Shown here one piece after another: positions 57,773 to 64,000 of a stretch of DNA of 64,000 bases. The first letter of the stretch is position 1; each line of letters starts with the position of its first letter. This stretch comes from Strigamia acuminata (lineage: Eukaryota > Arthropoda > Chilopoda > Geophilomorpha > Linotaeniidae), in assembly GCA_949358305.1 (NCBI GenBank), contig OX442324.1:3726001-3790000 (forward strand), given 5' to 3'. The notes beneath the pieces are model-generated. The model saw only the letters and a program-made list of their open reading frames with translations. It was not told the origin of the DNA and made no database searches. The position numbers were made by a program, and so were the translations under genes.

Positions 57773-58966
57773 TGCCTGTTTCTTTTCCAGCTCTCTTCTA
57801 TTAATCAAACCGAAACCATACTTTATATTACCTGACACGGCTAATGAATAATAGTCCGAAATGGCGTCACAATACTTGTGCTCTAACTATCAGGATGAGT
57901 AATGGACGAAAACAGACCTAATTACCCCGGAGACTTGCTTCGACGTCTCCTTTAACGAAACTAGTCCCTGCAGTCACAACAATTTTTTCTTCTTCTTCCC
58001 CCCCCCGCACCCCCCTCCCGACTCAAATTCCATTCTTCGAAAAATGACAACAAAATTTCCAAACCCACTGAATAATTCAAGTAAAATGAATCTTCATTCT
58101 ATTTTCATGGCCTATTTGCTTAAATCCGCTCTTCCATCATACCCAAGCGTTGCCACGAGCAACGAATTACACAATCAGCAACCGGCTCCCCGCCACTACA
58201 AATTCCCAGGGATTATCCGGATCAACCGATCCCATCCGCCACCTGCAGAGCAGGAAAGGAAACAAACATGGCACCCCTGCAAGACACATTTGAACACAAA
58301 GCAGTTGAAGCACAAACCCTCAAAGCACTCCCTCGACTTGAGTATTTCAGATTGAACACTGCAGTCGAGCCCACCCTCAAAGCGCCCCTTATTTCACATT
58401 GAACCGTGCAGAGTAGCTGAGTTGCGATCTTAAAAGCACCCCGATGCCTCGCAGCAAAGTCCACCCGCTAAAAGCACTTGTCAAGCGCTGCAAATAAGAT
58501 CAATTTCTTGATCAATTTTTTTCTCGACCTGCAAAACCCAACTCGTTTGATTGGTCCTCAAAACCGTGCGACAAGCAAACGACAAATTAATGTCACTTCT
58601 TCTCCCCACACCCACCTTTTCCTCCTGTCATCGTCCTACAAATTACTAATAGTCATCTTCAAACGGCACAAGATTAAAAAAGAAGAAAAGAAAAAAAAAC
58701 TCCTCTCCGAAAGAAAAAGTAGCACGAAGAAAAAAATAATAAGATTCTTTATGTGAGCACGTGAGCAATCAACCAACTAGCCAATTATATAGCAAAGCAA
58801 ATTACACACACACTCCAACACAAATACAGCTCAACATACTTGTGAGTGTGCACAATCATTTAGGAAATTAGGAAGTAATAACATGCCCAACAAACTGCTG
58901 ATAGATTAACTACATCTGGATTGAATTTCAAAAAATAGATAACAACTAAGAAGAATCTTCACCTAC
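57773..58966. other. No supported gene
   Basis: A weak minus exon candidate (about 57836-57890, CDAISDYYSLAVS before GTAATA) is noted. A C-rich run (CCCCCCCC) lies near 57999, and a moderately GC-rich stretch at 58160-58480 has no bounded exon. Confidence 0.35.
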
Positions 58967-59009
58967 CTTTATAATACATCTCATGATACATGGTGGGGCA
59001 ATGCTTTCC
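58967..59009 (-). CDS. Candidate 43-bp micro-exon
   Basis: On the minus strand an excellent acceptor (CTTTTCGTTTTTCTGCAG) and donor (ATAAAG/GTAGGT). Two frames are open: GKHCPTMYHEMYYK, or ESIAPPCIMRCIIK ending in phase 0, which would join the 54.1-kb exon without a stop. It is too short to assign. Confidence 0.38.
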
Positions 59010-59814
59010 CTGCAGAAAAACGAAAAGAAAAGAGAAAAAAAACATCATTAATACATGAACCATTTTATGGAACTTTTGTCCTCCGTTCTTGGAAAATGCC
59101 ATTCAATCTTGCAAATATCTCCACTCCACTCTGCTGTGCTCTACCCCTGGCATTTCACTTTAAAATCCTTCAAATCTTGCAAAAAGCGTGGGCAGATGGC
59201 GCCACCCACTCGTGCTTTACTGATCCCTCCATCAAGTGCAAAAGAGGCGCACAGGGGAGTCGTCTCGTAGCGTGGCAGCCACAATTCTTTGCTACGGATT
59301 GATGAGGCAAATTTCACGGGGATCAGGAACTTGCCCGTTCCTCCTTTTCACAGTACCCTGAGCCTAGTTTCTTTGCTCTCACCTTTTATTTCTCTTTTTA
59401 TTACTCGCTTATCAATCGTGCCATTTCCAAAGGTAATCTTTGCACTATCTAAGTCCTGTAATGAACACTTGAGCACAAGCAGAGTATCATTATAATGTCA
59501 AACGACGTTGGGGTAAAACAAAACGAGGTCATAAAAATAACCTTAGATTTTTAAGGAATAAATTTCCCCACACACACACACACACATTCCATCAAATTTT
59601 AAATTTCTTTCACCTTTATAGGCCAATTTGACCAACATTTCACATATACGATACTTAAACCGTAATCACCATTTTCTTTTACATCAGTGTCAAACAGTTT
59701 CGGCCTTACGAAACTCAACGGTAGAGTTTTACATGTTCAATTTTACATTTAGACTGGTTGAAAAAATATAAACAAGTTTAAATGACTTTATGAATGCACT
59801 GTGTGTTCAACTTT
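59010..59814. other. No supported gene
   Basis: Contains a GGCAGATGGCGCCACCC motif (59191) related to the CTCF core and a short (CA)n at 59571-59585. Confidence 0.4.
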
Positions 59815-60379
59815 CCCATATGGTTCAAAAAGACATTACATGCGTTCAAAGTTTCCGTTTATGCCGTTTATATAAACGTGCCTAACCGTGAATGAGTTCG
59901 TTTTTATTAGGCCCGTTTGTTGTATCGCGAGTACATTGTGCATAAAAATTCCTTTTCTTTCATTTAACCAACGAATTGTGATTGTTGCCCCTTCATTTAA
60001 ACATAATTTAGCATTTACTCACATTTTTGGAGGCGTTTGCTTCGCCTGAAAGTGTTTATGACACTTGAAAGTCTGATCTGTCTATCTAACTTTCGAGGCG
60101 GCCATTTTAAATTTGGGTGTAAAAACTAAAACCCGACATAAACCGATTCATAAACCACTCCAGTCGTGCTTTTGGTTTTTGCGGTCTTTGGTGATGGTTT
60201 TTGGCTGATTCCGTTTATAGAAACGGTAAAAACCGTAAAAACCGAAACTTTGAACGTGCCTATTAATATTATATTGCAATGCATTATTTAATGTACAAAT
60301 AATGCGCTTAATTCCACATATTGGAATGCATTTAGCAAAAAGCAATACATTAATAAAATATATTTTCGAGCCATATGGG
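59815..60379. mobile_element. MITE, CCATATGGTTC family, copy 6, interrupted
   Basis: CCCATATGGTTCAAAAAGAC and ATATTTTCGAGCCATATGG ends. Most of the interior is replaced by a GTTCAAAGTTT-family insertion. Confidence 0.85.
59842..60258. mobile_element. MITE, GTTCAAAGTTT family, copy 3, nested
   Basis: GCGTTCAAAGTTTCCGTTTA at the left, GAAACTTTGAACGTGC at the right. The 417-bp copy is uninterrupted and is the best reference for the family. Inner hairpin sequence CGTTTATATAAACG lies close to the left end. Confidence 0.85.
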
Positions 60380-62231
60380 TTTATCTATCATATTCAATTA
60401 ATCACCGATTATTGTTACGATAATTAAATAAAGAATGACCTAAATCGTTCAAATTTGTTTAATAAAATAACGTTTAATCACAAGGTTCAAAGATCACCGG
60501 CAAATTATTTAACGAACACCACAACCAAGCACAAATAAAAATGACCAAACTAATTAAAGAGCAAATTTCCAGTTTTCGAGCACAAACTTTAAAAGCATTA
60601 AAGTTAAAGCTTCACCCAATAAATGAATCATTTTCTTTCACTCGGTGTGGCTGTGGGTGGTTCCATGCAGAAAAACATTGCACAAACAAATTACCATTTC
60701 TATTTCATCCACACCTTGCTTTACACAAACCCATCAATCCCAAACAACCTTTGCACCAACAAATTCCCAACTTGTACCAGAAGAAAAGGACAAACACCTG
60801 TGCCACTTCCCCACCCCACCTCTAATGGTAAAGCAGTGAGTTAGAGTGGCCAGTGGCCGGCTCCTAATTCAATGCATTATTTAGAAGCAGTGGAAGGTTG
60901 ATGGCCAAACTGACCACACGAGCTATGGCTTACCATCTACACAACTTACAGCCCCGATTTCAGTCACCCCAGATGGCACCATATTTTGCTACTCTGGCTA
61001 GCGGTGGCGCTGCAAATCGTAAAAAAGGATGGCAGCAATGTGCTATGTCCTCCCAACTGTTTTTTTTCCTCCTTCTTCTCTTTCTCTTTTCTGTGACACG
61101 GGCTCTATAAACTCAAGAGAGCAGCGCAATAAATAGAGAGATTGAATAGTTCTCGTAAGACTTGCCCCAACTACCATACCTGCTCGTTGCTCTTCCATCT
61201 TATCCAATGACTTATGTCTTTAGATATCAACTACATTTTCTTAAGTGAACCCAGTGTAGTTTGAACAGTGAATTCCAAATGCCCTCAAATATATCAAAAG
61301 AAATAATAAAAAGAATAAAAAAAATAAAAAAAAAATTCGTTCTGCCATTTTTTTTTTATTGAAAAAAAAAGAAAAAAAAGAAAGAAAATTCCACGTTTAT
61401 CCTGTTATCATTCATTTTTCACGTTTAGACGGGTTTTTGTATACCGTGGAGAGCGAGGAGGAAAAAGAACAAAAATAATGGTGTGCTCACTAAGTCTGAG
61501 GTGGATTCGGACCTGAGAGATTGTATTTGCCACAGGGATTTACAACTGGCAGCCGTGACGTGAGGATTAAAGAAATAAATGATAAGATGCACAAGAGACA
61601 CAAGAGACGCTTTTCTCTCGCTCTTCTTTTCCTTTTCCCTTGTTCTTTTGTCTGTGTGTCTTTATCATAACAAGTGTTGGGTTATGTTTCTTCCGGAGAT
61701 CTCTAATTGGTCATTTTTCATGATAAACACATGACCACAGCTGGTTTCAAAACAAACTTTTGAAAATCCAAAGCGAATCTCAGCACCTTCCACCTTGCTC
61801 GTGGGTCCACGGGGGGCAAATGAAGGGAGAAACGTAATGCATTCCTGTATTTGGAGGGAAAAGACTCGAGCTAGATTTAATACACGATTTTAAATAGATA
61901 GTTTTTCCATTAAAAATCTGACCACATAACTTGTTCTATCGTGGAAAACGGAAAGGAAATTGTTTTTCTTCTTCTTCTAGCCATTGAGATTCGTTTCGGA
62001 TCCATGCATTAATAGTTATGTGTGTTTAACATAAATTTAAATTCAGGATATTTCCCTTCCCTCCTTTTTCACTCGCCTCAAACTCGATTTTTTTTTTTGG
62101 CCACAGAATAAAGTTAACATAGCCAAACATACAGTAGATTGCAGAAACAGCACGTGCTGTATTTCATTTAAAGATCAAATAGCAACAGTCGTTTTCTTAT
62201 TGTCAACTTTAAATTGGTTAACAAGATTAAA
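60380..62231. other. Sparse region
   Basis: A well-formed minus exon without an open frame (acceptor ATCCTTTTTTACGATTTGCAG, donors GTAAGTTG and GTAAGCC, about 60931-61019) may be non-coding. Otherwise AT-rich with A runs near 61320-61385. Confidence 0.35.
61180..61198 (-). CDS. Possible start-codon exon
   Basis: On the minus strand GATAAGATGGAAGAGCAACG has a good initiation context, followed by GAGCAG/GTATGG. It gives MEEQRA, phase 1. It would be the first coding piece of the minus-strand set at 59.0-47.7 kb, but the phase does not fit the next candidate directly. Confidence 0.25.
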
Positions 62232-62592
62232 CACTCACAAGGGGAGAGCACCAATAAGCTATCACAGATTGTTGTAATATTAAACAAGAAGGATTGTTAT
62301 ATCATGCTGAATGAGACCCTAAAATAATTTCATTCCATGAACAGCCAACAATGCAAACAATGAGCTGAAAGTTGGCACTATTTTGTCTGTGTATACATCA
62401 AATCTGAGCAATCAGGCCTAGTGTATGAATACTGTAAACAACAGTTGCTAGGTAAAAAATAGTTCCAAGATCCAAGTTCAATTTTATCATTTGAGATTCA
62501 ATGATGTCATTTCCTCTTTTGATATCACATGACATATGACATCAGAACTTTGTTCAACAACATGACTGTCTTCATGAAGACAATAATAGTTT

Positions 62593-62663
62593 GTAGTGGT
62601 GGTTCAGTGGTTAAGGCAATGGACCAGGAATCTTTCCACACAGGTTCAAATCCTGTTGGGTGT
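62593..62663 (+). repeat. tRNA-like sequence (left arm)
   Basis: An A-box-like TGGTTCAGTGGTTAAGGCAA and a perfect B box, GGTTCAAATCC, separated as in a class II tRNA (Ser/Leu type), with a five-pair T arm. The acceptor arms do not pair and the anticodon stem is imperfect, so it is a tRNA-derived promoter or SINE head rather than a working tRNA. Confidence 0.7.
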
Positions 62664-62837
62664 GAATATATTTACATTTATTTTTTGTTAAATTTTAGCA
62701 GTTATTTTAATGTTTGTAATTTTATATTTGTTTCCAGAAAATTTTAATTTGGTTAATTTTAATTTTTTAACAAATATAAAATTACAAACATTAAAATAAC
62801 TGCTAAAATTTAACAAAAAATAAATGTAAAAATTTTC

Positions 62838-62908
62838 ACACCCAACAGGATTTGAACCTGTGTGGAAAGATTCCTGGTCCATTGCCTTAACCACTGAACC
62901 ACCACTAC
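62838..62908 (-). repeat. tRNA-like sequence (right arm)
   Basis: Inverted copy of the left-arm sequence with the same A and B boxes (GGATTTGAACC at 62848 on the + strand). Two divergent Pol III-type promoters would thus face each other across the palindrome centre. Confidence 0.7.
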
Positions 62909-63471
62909 AAACTATTATTGTCTTCATGAAGACAGTCATGTTGTTGAACGAAGTTCTGATGTCATATGTCATGTGATATCAAAAGAGGAAATGACATCAT
63001 TGAATCTCAAATGGTAAAATTGAACTTGGATCTTGGAACTATTTTTTACCTAGCAACTGTTGTTTACAGTATTCATACACTAGGCCTGATTGCTCAGATT
63101 TGATGTATACACAGACAAAATAGTGCCAACTTTCAGCTCATTGTTTGCATTGTTGGCTGTTCATGGAATGAAATTATTTTAGGGTCTCATTCAGCATGAT
63201 ATAACAATCCTTCTTGTTTAATATTACAACAATCTGTGATAGCTTATTGGTGCTCTCCCCTTGTCAGTGCAATTGACCCTTTAACCGCATCACTTATTAT
63301 TATAGCGGTTTCAGCACTTTAAATATAAATAGATTTATGTAAAAAAATTTCGGAAATGAATGCTTAAGCGGATCTATCAGAGAACCCACAAAAGTTATGC
63401 GGAATTACGAATTAAATAATAACTACTATAAATCTCTTGATAGAACCTAGATTTAGATGTTGAATTCAATC

Positions 63472-63768
63472 GGTTTGGCCAATTTAAACGTTTATCTTTG
63501 TGTTCTTGATCAATTTAGACATTTATTTTAGTCATTTTGTTCAATTTAGACATTTATTTTAGTCGTTTTGTTCAATTTAGATACTGAATTCAGTCGTTTT
63601 GTTCAATTTAGATACTGAATTCAGTCGTTTTGTTCAATTTAGATACTGAATTCAGTCGTTTTGTTCAATTTAGATACTGAATTCAGTCGTTTTGTTCAAT
63701 TTAGATACTGAATTCAGTCGTTTTGTTCAATTTAGGTATTGAATTCAGTCGTTTTGGTCAATTTTAGA
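63472..63768 (+). repeat. 31-bp minisatellite, about nine units
   Basis: GTTTTGTTCAATTTAGATAC units at 63570, 63601, 63632 and 63663, an exact 31-bp step, with four central units almost identical. The inverted sister array is at 33604-33720, with shared flank. Confidence 0.9.
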
Positions 63769-64000
63769 CCCACGTTGTAAAGGATACCGCGTTCAATTAG
63801 CATCCCACACTCAATAAGAACTTTTACGGTAAATTTACATTTTTGGGTTGAAGAGCCCCTGAATAATACCATGATGTGGCGCCATATTTGAACTGACAGT
63901 TATGACCATTGTTATAAATCGAGAGTAATGCTTTGACTAAATGACGCAACAAACAAAATTTAAATGTGGTGTGCCAATCACTAGCAAGGTTCACTTTTAA
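63769..64000. other. Flank of the minisatellite and window end
   Basis: The first 45 bases (CCCACGTTG...ACCGCGTTC) are shared with the 33.6-kb locus. Nothing else is recognised. Confidence 0.5.

Larger units (their letters stand above)
62232..63269. mobile_element. Near-perfect 1-kb palindrome with tRNA-like arms
   Basis: Two arms of about 499 bp, inverted and without any length difference, meet at a spacer of about 40 bp (62731-62770). Ends read CACTCACAAGGGGAGAGCAC and, inverted, CACTGACAAGGGGAGAGCAC. Only a handful of substitutions separate the arms. The outermost CACTG resembles CACTA-type termini, but no clear 3-bp duplication is seen, so the class is open. Each arm carries a tRNA-like stretch. 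An assembly-made inverted duplication must be excluded. Confidence 0.85.

Noticed and set aside
58222-58464. 80-residue minus frame in a GC-richer stretch
   Set aside because: No splice sites and no similarity recognised. It contains internal near-repeats (GAL/GALRV) due to local duplication.
62529-62972. Two matching open frames on opposite strands containing GGSVVKAMDQESFHTGSNPV
   Set aside because: This is the translation of the tRNA-like sequence repeated in the two palindrome arms, a well-known type of artefact.

Overview
This is an A+T-rich, intron- and repeat-dominated stretch of animal nuclear DNA. GT-AG introns, an AK9-like ciliary gene, RFX X-box motifs, CTCF-like motifs and many short inverted-repeat transposons suggest an invertebrate bilaterian. 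I cannot name the species. There is no operon structure, rRNA or CRISPR array. Most open reading frames are chance frames. Without transcripts, isolated exon calls rest only on splice signals plus an open frame and are given modest confidence.

Region by region. 1-32.9 kb is mainly desert with minisatellites, MITEs (17.7, 18.3, 19.8, 22.6, 29.0, 30.0 kb), four RFX X-box sites and a few exon candidates on the + strand (about 7.1, 9.5 and 28.1 kb are the best). 32.9-36.1 kb holds the apparent 5' end of a minus-strand gene: two non-coding exons near 36.0 and 35.9 kb and a coding exon at 33.0 kb with a hydrophobic leader. 36.9-40.7 kb is the densest part: a promoter-like element, a possible first coding exon, a decayed Copia gag, three well-defined exons of an AK9-like protein separated by tiny introns, and a roughly 1.25-kb transposon that abuts the last of these exons. 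That transposon contains a second, GC-rich inverted-repeat element carrying a piece of the general transcription factor TFIIB. 41.7-46.2 kb is a nest of transposons interspersed with CTCF-like motifs. 46-62 kb is mostly desert with MITEs (several nested) and a set of minus-strand exon candidates at 47.7, 54.1, 59.0 and 61.2 kb. 62.2-63.3 kb is a near-perfect 1-kb palindrome with a tRNA-like sequence in each arm, followed by a 31-bp minisatellite whose sister array lies at 33.6 kb in the opposite orientation.

Working together: the AK9-like gene (+) and the leader-peptide gene (-) appear to start divergently about 0.85 kb apart near 36-37 kb. The remaining sequence is best explained by layered transposition. 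At least five nested insertions can be read from interrupted copies, one with a perfect 8-bp target-site duplication.
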